From: Streptomyces sp. NRRL F-5126
Lineage (GTDB): Bacteria; Actinomycetota; Actinomycetes; Streptomycetales; Streptomycetaceae
DNA: 64,000 nt
Assembly (NCBI RefSeq): GCF_000721265.1
Contig: NZ_JOFZ01000008.1
Location: 186,001-250,000, forward strand
Direction of reading: 5' to 3'
Made by a program: the position numbers and the translations under genes. Shown here in pieces: positions 50,465-58,373 of the stretch; the first letter of the stretch is position 1, and the number at the start of each line of letters is the position of its first letter. The notes below the pieces were generated by a model. That model searched no databases. It was not told the DNA's origin and was given only the letters and a program-made list of their open reading frames with translations.

Positions 50465-51409
50465 TCAGGGCGCGTCGAAGAGGGCGCTGACCGACTCGCC
50501 GTTGTGGATGCGCCGCATCGCCTCCGCGAGGGCCGGGGCGATCGACAGGATCCGCAGCTTCTCCGTGTGGTGTTCCACCGGGACCGGCACCGTGTTGGTG
50601 CAGACGATCTCCAGGACGTCCGGCTGCTCGGTGAGCCGCTTGAGCGCGTCCGCCGCGAACAGGCCGTGCGTGCAGGCGATACGGACCGACCGCGCGCCCT
50701 GTTCCCGCAGCCGGGCGAGGAGTTCGAGCACCGTGCTGCCCTTGGCGATCTCGTCGTCCAGCACGATCACGTCCCGACCGCTGATGTCGCCGATGACGGA
50801 GCTGATGGAGACCCGGTCGTCGGCGAACCGCTGCTTGGCCCCGGCCGCCACCTCCGCCCCCAGCATGCGCGCGAAGGCTGCCGCCTCCTTGGCGTTGCCC
50901 AGGTCGGGCGAGACGACCGTGGTCCGCGACAGGTCGTAGCCGCGGAAGTGGAGCGCCAGCTCGCGCAGGGCGTGCAGGTGGTCGACCGGCACCGAGAAGA
51001 ACCCGTGCACCTGCGGCGAGTGCAGCGTCATCGCGAGCACACGGCTCGCGCCCGACGCCACCAGCAGGTCGGCCACGAGGCGCCCGCCCAGGGAGATGCG
51101 CGGCGCGTCCTTCTTGTCGGAGCGCGCGTACGAGTAGTGCGGCATGACGACCGTGATGCGCGCGGCCGACGCGCCGCGCGCCGCGTCACACATCATCAGC
51201 AGCTCGACCAGATGCTCCTGCACGGGAACGACCAGCGGCTGGACGAGGAAGACGTCACGCTCCCGGCAGTTCGCCTGGAGCTGCACCTCAAGGCAGTCAT
51301 TGGCGAACCGGCTGATACGCGTCGGGTTGAGCGGCACCTCCAGGTGCGCGCACACCTCCGCCGCGAGCTCCGGGTGCGCACTGCCGCTGAATACCGCGAT
51401 GTCTCGCAA
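50465..51409 (-). CDS. prs: Ribose-phosphate pyrophosphokinase
   Basis: A 314-residue PRPP synthetase. It starts RDIAVFSGSAHPELA, has NDCLEVQLQANCRERDVFLVQPL, HYSYARSDKKDAPRISL and a PRPP-binding loop VIVLDDEIAKGSTVLE. That loop differs from the common DDMIDTGGTL, marking a divergent paralogue seen in actinobacteria, so the main housekeeping enzyme is probably elsewhere. The start is TTG 51409 with GAGGAGCG upstream. Confidence 0.9.
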   Translation of the reverse strand: MRDIAVFSGSAHPELAAEVCAHLEVPLNPTRISRFANDCLEVQLQANCRERDVFLVQPLVVPVQEHLVELLMMCDAARGASAARITVVMPHYSYARSDKKDAPRISLGGRLVADLLVASGASRVLAMTLHSPQVHGFFSVPVDHLHALRELALHFRGYDLSRTTVVSPDLGNAKEAAAFARMLGAEVAAGAKQRFADDRVSISSVIGDISGRDVIVLDDEIAKGSTVLELLARLREQGARSVRIACTHGLFAADALKRLTEQPDVLEIVCTNTVPVPVEHHTEKLRILSIAPALAEAMRRIHNGESVSALFDAP

Positions 51410-51526
51410 CGAACCGCTCCTCGCTCGCGCGACGGATGGGGGGCGTGCGTCCATGCTACGGGTGTGAGGCGGCCGCTGGCGCGGACAGCCGGGGAACAGC
51501 GGACGCCCGGGAGTAGCCTCGCGGCC

Positions 51527-52504
51527 ATGCATGCGATCACGATTCCGGAACCCGGTGGACCCGAAGCCCTGGTGTGGTCGGAGGTGGCGGACCCCGTCCC
51601 CGCCGAGGGCGAAGTGCTCGTCGACGTCGTGGCGAGCGCCGTCAACCGTGCCGATGTGCTGCAACGGCAGGGCTTCTACGACCCCCCGCCCGGCGCGTCC
51701 CCCTATCCGGGCCTCGAATGCGCGGGCCGCATCTCCGCCGTCGGGCCGGGGGTCTCCGGCTGGGCGGTGGGCGACGCGGTGTGCGCGCTGCTCGGCGGCG
51801 GCGGGTACGCGGAGAAGGTGGCCGTGCCGACCGGGCAGCTGCTGCCGGTGCCCGACGGGCTCGAACTGGCTGACGCCGCGGGCCTGCCCGAAGTGGTCTG
51901 CACGGTCTGGTCCAACGTCTTCATGATCGCGCACCTGCGGCCGGGCGAGACGCTGCTGATCCACGGCGGCGCGAGCGGCATCGGCACGGCGGCGACCCAG
52001 CTGGCCAAGTCGGCGGGCGCCCGGATCGCGGTCACCGCGGGCGGCGCGGACAAGCTGACCCGGTGCAAGGAACTCGGCGCCGACATCCTCATCAACTACC
52101 GCGAGCAGGACTTCGTGGAGGAGATCAAGGCCGCGACGGACGGCAAGGGCGCGGACGTCATCCTCGACATCATCGGCGCCAAGTACCTGTCGCGGAACGT
52201 GGACGCGCTCGCCGTGAACGGCAGGATCGCCGTGATCGGCATGCAGGGCGGAACGAAGGGCGAGCTGAACCTCGGCGCGCTGCTCGCCAAGCGCGGCGCC
52301 ATCACCGCGACGTCGCTGCGCGCCCGTCCCGCCGCGGAGAAGGCCGCCATCGTCGCGGCCGTGCGCGAGCACGTGTGGCCGCTCGTCGCCTCGGGCGATC
52401 TGCGGCCGGTGATCGACCAGCGAGTCGCCATGCGCGACGCGGCCGAGGCGCACCGGGCGCTCGACGCCGGCAGCCACGTCGGCAAGATCCTGCTGATGGC
52501 CTGA
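51527..52504 (+). CDS. NAD(P)H quinone oxidoreductase (zinc-independent MDR family)
   Basis: A 325-residue medium-chain reductase of the QOR/PIG3 type. It has RADVLQRQGFYDPPPGASPYPGLECAG, the NADP-binding HGGASGIGTAATQLAKS, and no catalytic zinc ligands. It reduces quinones. ATG 51527 lies 7 nt after TAGCCT (51514-51519) with no ribosome site, so the transcript is probably leaderless. Confidence 0.92.
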   Translation: MHAITIPEPGGPEALVWSEVADPVPAEGEVLVDVVASAVNRADVLQRQGFYDPPPGASPYPGLECAGRISAVGPGVSGWAVGDAVCALLGGGGYAEKVAVPTGQLLPVPDGLELADAAGLPEVVCTVWSNVFMIAHLRPGETLLIHGGASGIGTAATQLAKSAGARIAVTAGGADKLTRCKELGADILINYREQDFVEEIKAATDGKGADVILDIIGAKYLSRNVDALAVNGRIAVIGMQGGTKGELNLGALLAKRGAITATSLRARPAAEKAAIVAAVREHVWPLVASGDLRPVIDQRVAMRDAAEAHRALDAGSHVGKILLMA

Positions 52505-52522
52505 GCCCCGCCGCAGCTGCTC

Positions 52523-52560
52523 GCGTGCCCCGGGCGGTCGGTGGACCGGCCGGGGCACGC
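52523..52560. terminator. Bidirectional terminator hairpin
   Basis: A perfect 11-bp stem (52523-52533 and 52550-52560) between the convergent oxidoreductase and bpa genes. Confidence 0.75.
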
Positions 52561-52591
52561 TTGCGGGACGCTCCCTGTTGCCGGACGCTCC

Positions 52592-53146
52592 CTAGAGGTA
52601 CGGCCCCGAGCGGATGGCGGAGCTGCCCGGGTTCTGCTGCTCCTCCTCCGGCACCGCACCGGGCGGCAGCGCCCTGCGCATCTGCTCCAGCTGCGCCCTG
52701 GCCGCCATCTGCTGGGCGAACAGCGCGGTCTGGATGCCGTGGAAGAGGCCCTCAAGCCAGCCGACGAGCTGCGCCTGCGCGATGCGCAGCTCCGCCTCCG
52801 ACGGGACCTTGTCCTCGGTGAAGGGCAGCGACAGCCGCTCCAGCTCCTCGACGAGCTCGGGTGCGAGCCCGTCCTCGAGCTCCTTCACCGAACCGGCGTG
52901 GATCTCCTTGAGCCTGACCCTGCTGGCCTCGTCGAGAGGAGCGGCGCGCACCTCTTCGAGCAGCTGCTTGATCATGCTGCCGATGCGCATCACCTTCGCG
53001 GGCTGCTCGACCATCTCCGTCACCGGGCTCTCGCGCGGCGCGTCCTCGGCGTCACCGTCACCGCCGCCACCGAGAGCCATACCGTCCTGTCCCACCACGA
53101 GAATGTGGGGGCTCTCCTGCGACCGTTCGTTGCTCGGCATCTCCAT
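52592..53146 (-). CDS. bpa: Bacterial proteasome activator Bpa
   Basis: A 184-residue helical protein of the Bpa/PafE family, a ring-shaped ATP-independent activator of the 20S proteasome. The family core is VRLKEIHAGSVKELEDGLAPELVEELERLSLPF and QLVGWLEGLFHGIQTALFAQQMAARAQLEQMR. The C-terminus, which docks into the 20S alpha pockets, reads GPYL rather than the GQYL described in Mycobacterium. ATG 53146 was chosen; GTG 53164 is an alternative. Confidence 0.9.
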   Translation of the reverse strand: MEMPSNERSQESPHILVVGQDGMALGGGGDGDAEDAPRESPVTEMVEQPAKVMRIGSMIKQLLEEVRAAPLDEASRVRLKEIHAGSVKELEDGLAPELVEELERLSLPFTEDKVPSEAELRIAQAQLVGWLEGLFHGIQTALFAQQMAARAQLEQMRRALPPGAVPEEEQQNPGSSAIRSGPYL

Positions 53147-53224
53147 GTGCCCATTGTCTCGCACGGCCCGGCGGCGGGGTCAGGCACCGCCGGGCCGTGC
53201 GGTCGGGCGGCCATCAGGCGGCCG

Positions 53225-56077
53225 TCAGGTGGCCGCCCTGCGTGACAGCACCCGCTGCGACCTGGTGACCGCCGCCGCCAGCAGCGCGGCGCCCAGCGGC
53301 ACGGCGATCAGCAGCCCGGCCAGCGTCCCCCACGGCACGACGATCGGGACGTGCGGCAGGGTCTCGTTGCCGAGCATCCCCTGCGCCAGGTGGTGCCGGT
53401 AGTCGGCCAGCGCCGTGCGCCGCTCCGTGAGCCGCAGGCCGATGGACGGCAGGACGCCGGCGAGCGACCCGAGCACCACGCCCATCGCGGCCACCACCCC
53501 GCACTGGAACCCGCTGAGCGTTCTGCGCACCCGGCCGGGCGCGCCGACCGCCGCCAGCGTCTTCAGGTCGGCCTCCGCGTCGGTCTGCGCGAGGCCGGTC
53601 GCGATCCCGGCCGCGCCGAGGGTGACGAGGCCGGCGAAGATCCCGAGGGCCAGCAGCGTGATGTCGTTCTTGCTGGTGTAACCCCGCTCCACGTGGAGTT
53701 CCACGTTGCCGCCGAGGTTGTCGACGGCGGCGTTCAGCTTCTGCTCCTGGGCGCTCGTGGGCAGCGAGCTGGTCGTGTAGTACGCGCCGTACGGAACAGT
53801 GCTCAGGTGCGCCCGCTCGGCCGCGGAGGGCGGGATCAGCAGCTGGAGGCCGTAGGCCTTGGTGCCGGAACGCACCTCGGTCGCGGGCAGCGTGACGATG
53901 CTGCTCTCCGGGGTCTTCCCCTGGTCGAGCGCCGCCGTCTCCTTCGCGCTGTCGGCGTAGATCCGCAGGGACACCGTGGTCTTGCCGCCGTGCGTGGAGA
54001 CATTGCGCCCGTCGAACGAGACGGCCTTGCCGGCGGCGAGCGCACGCTCGGCGGCCGGGTCGTGGATCGCCATGACCTTCAGCAGATCAGCGCCGCCGAC
54101 CACCACCCCGCTCATGGTGTCGCTGCCCGCCTCGTCCTTGCAGCGCGGATCCTTGGCCAGCTTGCGGCGCTGCGCGGCGGTGAACTGCGGCTCAGGGGCG
54201 GACGTGTCCTCGTACGTCCACAGCGGGCACTGGTTGGCCTTGGGCACGGCGATCTCGGAGCGTCCGCAGCCGGGCGCGTCGCCGTACTCGTCGCAGCCGG
54301 GCTTGCCGACCGAGATCCGGTCGACGTTCGCCCGCAGGTCGACGGGGAGCGAGCGCAGCACCGCGCTGCGGGCCGCGGGCACGTCCCGGCCGCCGTCGTC
54401 GCCCATCGCCACGGAGACCGCTCCGTAGGGCAGAGTCGCCCGGTACTCGGCACGGTCCTGTGCGTCGCTGCTCGCCGCGTACGTGGAGACCGCGACCGTG
54501 CCGGCCACGGCGGCGAGCACCGCGGCGACCGCGGGTGCCGTGCGGCCCCTGTTGCGTACGGCGTCCCGCAGCGCGAGGCGGGGCGACAGCGGCAGCCACC
54601 TGCCGCCGCGGCCGAAAAGACCCACGAGCGCGGGGGTCAGCGCCACGAAGCCCAGTTCGGCGAGGGCGCTGCCGCCGACGACGATCAGCGAGCGGTCGGA
54701 GACGGTGGACCCGTAGACCGCGATCGCGCCGCCGAGCACCACGGCCACGAGGCCGAGCACGGGCAGCACCCGGTTGGCCCTGCGCACGCCGCGGCGGCCC
54801 GTGAGCGAGGCGAGCACGGTCTGCCGGGACGCGGTGATCGCGGGGATGATCGCGGCCAGCACGCCCGTGACCACCGCGAGCAGCGCGATGCCGAGCAGTT
54901 CGAGCGGGCGCACGTCGAACCCGCCGAACCGCTTGCCGATGGCGTCCTCGAGCACCGGGCGCAGCGCGAACGTCAGCGCGAGCCCGAGCACCGTGCCGGC
55001 GACGGCCGAGGCCACGCCGATGACGACACCGCCGCCGACGACGATCGCCCGGATGTGGCGCCGGTCGCCTCCGTTGGCGCCGACCAGGCCGAGCTGGCGG
55101 CGCGAGCGCCGGGCGCCCACCGCGAACGCTGGCCCGGCGAGCAGGCAGATCTCCAGCATGGCCAGGCCCACGACGGTCGCCAGGATCGACGAGGTGGTGG
55201 CCGAGCGGCCGCCGGAGCCGCCATTTCCGTCGTGCTGGAAGTACGGCACGTCCGCCCGGGCCGGCGGATGCAGCGTCACGGCGCGCGAAGTGAGGGTGAA
55301 GCCGTGTGCGTTGGCAGCCCGCACCCTGTTCCACGTGAAACCACCGGGCGCCGTGGCGAGCCAGGTCGTCTGCGGCGGGTCGGCGTGCAGGCCCTTGGCG
55401 GCCAGTGCCTTCGCGAGCGGGCCGAGCAGCGCGCCCGGCAGGGCGTTGACCTGGTCCGTGTCGAGCTCGTTGGGCAGCTCGTACGAGCCGACGATGCGGT
55501 ACGTCCTGTCCAGGTCGCGCACCTTCAACTCGGAACCCACCTTCAGGCCGCTGACCTTGAGGAAGTGCGTGGTCGCCGCGACCTCGTGCGCCGAGGTGGG
55601 GAAGCGTCCGCCGACCCGGCGCAGGATGCCCTTCGTCATCGGGTCCTTCGCGGCCAGCTCACGCACCTCCGTGTCCAGCAGGCCGTGCGTGGTGCGCAGC
55701 CGCGCCTTGGCCGTGGAGTCGGTGAGGGTGCGCGCGCCGGGCGGCAGCGCCTTGGCGAGGTCGCCGGGGCCCGTGGGCCACGGCTTGTCGCCGTAGTCCT
55801 TGACCGTCGTGTACGAGTACGGGTCGGTGGGGTCCTGCATCACGGCGGCCCCGCCGATGTCGTGGTCCGTGAGCTGAGCGTCGGCCGCGCCGAGTTGCCG
55901 GGACAGCGATTCGGTGGGCGACAGCTGCGAGCTGCGCAGCGTCAGGTCGGCGGCGCTCACGCCGAGGATGGGCAGCGCGATCATCGCGAGGACGAGAAAG
56001 CTGCGGCCCTTGAAGCGCCATGCGTCGCGACGGGCGATCCGCAGCGCCACCCGCCAGGAGCGGTACCAGGTCCTCAC
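53225..56077 (-). CDS. ABC transporter permease (FtsX/MacB-like)
   Basis: A 950-residue permease with an N-terminal membrane helix, a large extracytoplasmic domain (about residues 50-300), a cluster of helices (about 310-520) forming the first FtsX domain, a second extracytoplasmic domain (about 540-800) and a final FtsX domain with three helices at the C-terminus. It overlaps the ATPase stop by 4 bp. The pair probably exports a peptide or lipid, or resists an envelope-active compound; PadR control supports a drug-response role. Confidence 0.9.
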   Translation of the reverse strand: MRTWYRSWRVALRIARRDAWRFKGRSFLVLAMIALPILGVSAADLTLRSSQLSPTESLSRQLGAADAQLTDHDIGGAAVMQDPTDPYSYTTVKDYGDKPWPTGPGDLAKALPPGARTLTDSTAKARLRTTHGLLDTEVRELAAKDPMTKGILRRVGGRFPTSAHEVAATTHFLKVSGLKVGSELKVRDLDRTYRIVGSYELPNELDTDQVNALPGALLGPLAKALAAKGLHADPPQTTWLATAPGGFTWNRVRAANAHGFTLTSRAVTLHPPARADVPYFQHDGNGGSGGRSATTSSILATVVGLAMLEICLLAGPAFAVGARRSRRQLGLVGANGGDRRHIRAIVVGGGVVIGVASAVAGTVLGLALTFALRPVLEDAIGKRFGGFDVRPLELLGIALLAVVTGVLAAIIPAITASRQTVLASLTGRRGVRRANRVLPVLGLVAVVLGGAIAVYGSTVSDRSLIVVGGSALAELGFVALTPALVGLFGRGGRWLPLSPRLALRDAVRNRGRTAPAVAAVLAAVAGTVAVSTYAASSDAQDRAEYRATLPYGAVSVAMGDDGGRDVPAARSAVLRSLPVDLRANVDRISVGKPGCDEYGDAPGCGRSEIAVPKANQCPLWTYEDTSAPEPQFTAAQRRKLAKDPRCKDEAGSDTMSGVVVGGADLLKVMAIHDPAAERALAAGKAVSFDGRNVSTHGGKTTVSLRIYADSAKETAALDQGKTPESSIVTLPATEVRSGTKAYGLQLLIPPSAAERAHLSTVPYGAYYTTSSLPTSAQEQKLNAAVDNLGGNVELHVERGYTSKNDITLLALGIFAGLVTLGAAGIATGLAQTDAEADLKTLAAVGAPGRVRRTLSGFQCGVVAAMGVVLGSLAGVLPSIGLRLTERRTALADYRHHLAQGMLGNETLPHVPIVVPWGTLAGLLIAVPLGAALLAAAVTRSQRVLSRRAAT
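55328..55341. promoter_or_regulatory. Possible degenerate parS site
   Basis: GTTCCACGTGAAAC, one mismatch to the parS consensus, inside the permease gene and 6.1 kb from the perfect site. Confidence 0.5.
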
Positions 56078-56865
56078 CGGTCGGCCGCCTGGTTGCTCAG
56101 CAGCGACTCGGCGCCCGACCTGACGGTCTGGTCGACGACGGTGCCGTCCCGCAGGAAGACCACACGGTCCGCCCAGGCCGCGAACCGCGGCTCGTGCGTG
56201 ACGAGGATGCCCGCGGCGCCCCCGTCGCAGCGGCTGCGCAGCAGCGCGAGCACCGACTCGCCCGTCTCGGAGTCCAGCGCGCCGGTCGGCTCGTCGGCGA
56301 GCACGAGGCGGCGGTCGCCGACCAGCGCTCGGGCGATGGCCACCCGCTGCTGCTGGCCACCCGACATCTCGTCGGGGAACCGGTCGGCGAGCTGTTCGAG
56401 CCGCATCTCGGCCAGCGCGGCCTTGGCCTCGACGCGCGCCTTGCGCGCGGAGACGCCGTCCAGCTCGCGGGGGAGCGCGATGTTCTCGACGGCCGTCAGG
56501 GCGGGCACGAGGTTGTAGTCCTGGAAGACGTAGCCGATGGCGCGCCGGCGCATCGCGGCGAGCGTCTTGCGGCTGACGGCGGTGATGTCCGTGCCCTCGA
56601 CGACGACCTGGCCCGCGGTCGGCATGTCGAGGCCGCCGGCGAGGCTGAGCAGGGTGGACTTGCCGGAGCCCGACGGCCCCATCACGGCGACGAGTTCCCC
56701 GGGGAACACGTCGAGGTCGACCCCTTGCAGGGCGTTGACCTCGGTGGCCCCGGTGCCGTGCACACGGGTGAGGCCCACCAGGCGCAGTACGGGGGAGGCG
56801 GTGTCCGGGTTCTCGCCGGGGCGCGGATGCGGCCCCGGCGCGGGGCGGGGGGTTGCGAATGACAC
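56074..56865 (-). CDS. ABC transporter ATP-binding protein
   Basis: A 263-residue MacB/LolD-type ATPase: Walker A GPSGSGKST, Q-loop VFQDYNLVP, signature MSGGQQQRVAIARAL, Walker B LVLADEP and switch His in VTHEP. A Pro-rich N-terminal stretch of about 25 residues precedes the domain. The GTG has AAGGAG about 8 nt upstream. The stop overlaps the permease start (ATGA-like). Confidence 0.95.
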   Translation of the reverse strand: MSFATPRPAPGPHPRPGENPDTASPVLRLVGLTRVHGTGATEVNALQGVDLDVFPGELVAVMGPSGSGKSTLLSLAGGLDMPTAGQVVVEGTDITAVSRKTLAAMRRRAIGYVFQDYNLVPALTAVENIALPRELDGVSARKARVEAKAALAEMRLEQLADRFPDEMSGGQQQRVAIARALVGDRRLVLADEPTGALDSETGESVLALLRSRCDGGAAGILVTHEPRFAAWADRVVFLRDGTVVDQTVRSGAESLLSNQAADR

Positions 56866-56938
56866 GAGAGGTCTCCTTGGAGCGGACGGTGGCCGCAGGA
56901 CCGCGCGGCGCGGTGGCGGGACGGCGCGGCGGGCGAGG

Positions 56939-57601
56939 TCAGGACGCGGACGGCGGCCCGTCGGCGGCGTGCACGGCGGGTGCGGGCGATTCGGCGGGCG
57001 CGGGCGTTGTGGTCGGCGCGTGCGGTGCGGTCGGCACGGCGCGCATGTCGCCCTCCTGCGCCTTCGGCAGCAGCGAGAGCCGGACGAGGCGGGCCTCGCA
57101 GTGGTCGAGCCAGCGCGCTTCGGCCTCGGTCTGGAAGATGAGCTGTTCCAGCACGAGCAGCCAGGCCACCTCGTCGCGGCTGGCCGGCGGCGGTTCGAGC
57201 GCGCGCGCCTTGAGCCTGGTGTAGTCCTGCATCGCCTGCAGGGTGTGGTGGCGCTGGGCCTGGATGACCTCGCGGATGTCCACGCCCGGCGCGCCGACCG
57301 CCATGGCGAGCTTGATCGCGAGCTCGTCGCGTGGCGGGTTGGCGCGGTCGACGGGCGTGCGGAACCAGGACGCGAGCTCGTCCCGCCCGCCGTCCGTGAT
57401 CGCGTAGAGCGGGTGGCCGGCGCCGTCGGGGCCCTCCTGGACGACCATGCCGTCACGTTCGAGCCGGCTGAGGGTCGTGTAGACCTGCCCGACGTTCAGC
57501 GGCCAGGTGGCGCCGGTGCGGCTCTCGAACTCCGAACGCAGCTGTGAGCCGTACCGAGGGCCCTCTTCGAGGAGGGCCAGAAGCCCGTGGCGAATCGACA
57601 T
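56939..57601 (-). CDS. PadR-family transcriptional regulator
   Basis: A 220-residue regulator. The winged helix is at about 1-80 (IRHGLLALLEEGPRYGSQLRSEFESRTGATWPLNVGQVYTTLSRLERDGMV). A helical dimerisation domain follows (about 90-170), and an Ala/Pro-rich tail (about 180-220) ends the protein. It lies 73 bp upstream of the ABC genes on the same strand. Tandem palindromes sit right over its start, so the regulator probably represses itself and the transporter. Leaderless translation is likely because no ribosome site is present. Confidence 0.92.
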   Translation of the reverse strand: MSIRHGLLALLEEGPRYGSQLRSEFESRTGATWPLNVGQVYTTLSRLERDGMVVQEGPDGAGHPLYAITDGGRDELASWFRTPVDRANPPRDELAIKLAMAVGAPGVDIREVIQAQRHHTLQAMQDYTRLKARALEPPPASRDEVAWLLVLEQLIFQTEAEARWLDHCEARLVRLSLLPKAQEGDMRAVPTAPHAPTTTPAPAESPAPAVHAADGPPSAS

Positions 57602-57623
57602 ACTCAGTATGTATACCCGGTAT
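57600..57623. promoter_or_regulatory. Tandem PadR-type operators
   Basis: Two palindromes, ATACT-C-AGTAT (57600-57610) and ATACC-C-GGTAT (57613-57623), 13 bp apart. They overlap the padR-like start codon and its TATACA/TACTGA promoter-like sequence. Confidence 0.75.
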
Positions 57624-57898
57624 GCCGATGGCGGCAACCCTCTTGCGGCGGAGGCCGGGCATCCGACTCAGGTCGTACGAGGGGGAGAAAAGCGCAGGTC
57701 GTGCGGGTGCGGTGGGGCGGTCGGCGACCGTGGGGGCGCGGCAACTGTCGGGACGAGGCCGTTACACGGCGCCGGCGGGGTGCGGCGCCGCCCGGGCCCC
57801 TTCTCGCGAGGCGGGCCGGACTCGACGGTCGCTCGGCGTGCCTGTTCCGCCCGGGTCGGCCGACGCGAGCGACACGACGGCAGCGAGACGGGAGCGCG

Positions 57899-58330
57899 TC
57901 AGCGGCGGCGCAGGCGCAGGGCGATGAAGGCGAGCCCGAGGCCAAGCAGCGTGATCCCCGCGCCGAAGGTGGCCACGGAGGCAGGCCGCACGGAGGCGGG
58001 CGCCGCCTCCGTGCGGCCCGGCGGGCGCCGTGCGTCCTGTGCGTCCGCGGGGCCGGTGTCCCGCGACGCCCGCGCGTCCGGCGACCGCCGCGACGGCGAC
58101 GCGCTCGCTGGCGCGTCCCCCGTACTGCCGTGGGACGCCGCCGGGCCGGCAGGCCTGCCCGGGCGCTCCGTGCCCGCGCCGGCCGCGCGCCCGGCGAGCG
58201 AGGCGGTCGCATGCGGGGACGGGGACCGCTGGGCCGCCGCTCCGCCGGAGCCGTCGGCCCACGCGGCGGGCGCGGCGAGAAGCACCGACGCGACGGCCAG
58301 CGCGCAGGGGTTGCGCAGCCTTGGAATCAC
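57899..58330 (-). CDS. Secreted or membrane-anchored Ala/Pro-rich protein
   Basis: A 143-residue protein with a signal-peptide-like N-terminus (LRNPCALAVASVLLAAPAAWADG), a long Ser/Pro/Arg/Ala-rich region and a C-terminal membrane helix (about 122-139, FGAGITLLGLGLAFIALRLRRR) with a positively charged end. That layout resembles sortase substrates, but no LAxTG/LPxTG motif precedes the helix. GTG 58330 is chosen; its ribosome site is weak. The 275 bp between it and the PadR operator hold no gene. Confidence 0.6.
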   Translation of the reverse strand: MIPRLRNPCALAVASVLLAAPAAWADGSGGAAAQRSPSPHATASLAGRAAGAGTERPGRPAGPAASHGSTGDAPASASPSRRSPDARASRDTGPADAQDARRPPGRTEAAPASVRPASVATFGAGITLLGLGLAFIALRLRRR

Positions 58331-58373
58331 CGGACCAGCGTCACACAAGGCTACGAAACGGGCATCTCGGGCA

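Noticed and set aside
53351..56518. Frame of more than 1000 codons on the plus strand opposite the ABC permease
   Set aside because: Arg/Gly-rich shadow with no domains; the minus strand encodes an FtsX-type permease.
57899..58330. Sortase substrate with a C-terminal sorting signal
   Set aside because: Hydrophobic helix and basic tail are present, but there is no LAxTG or LPxTG motif before them.
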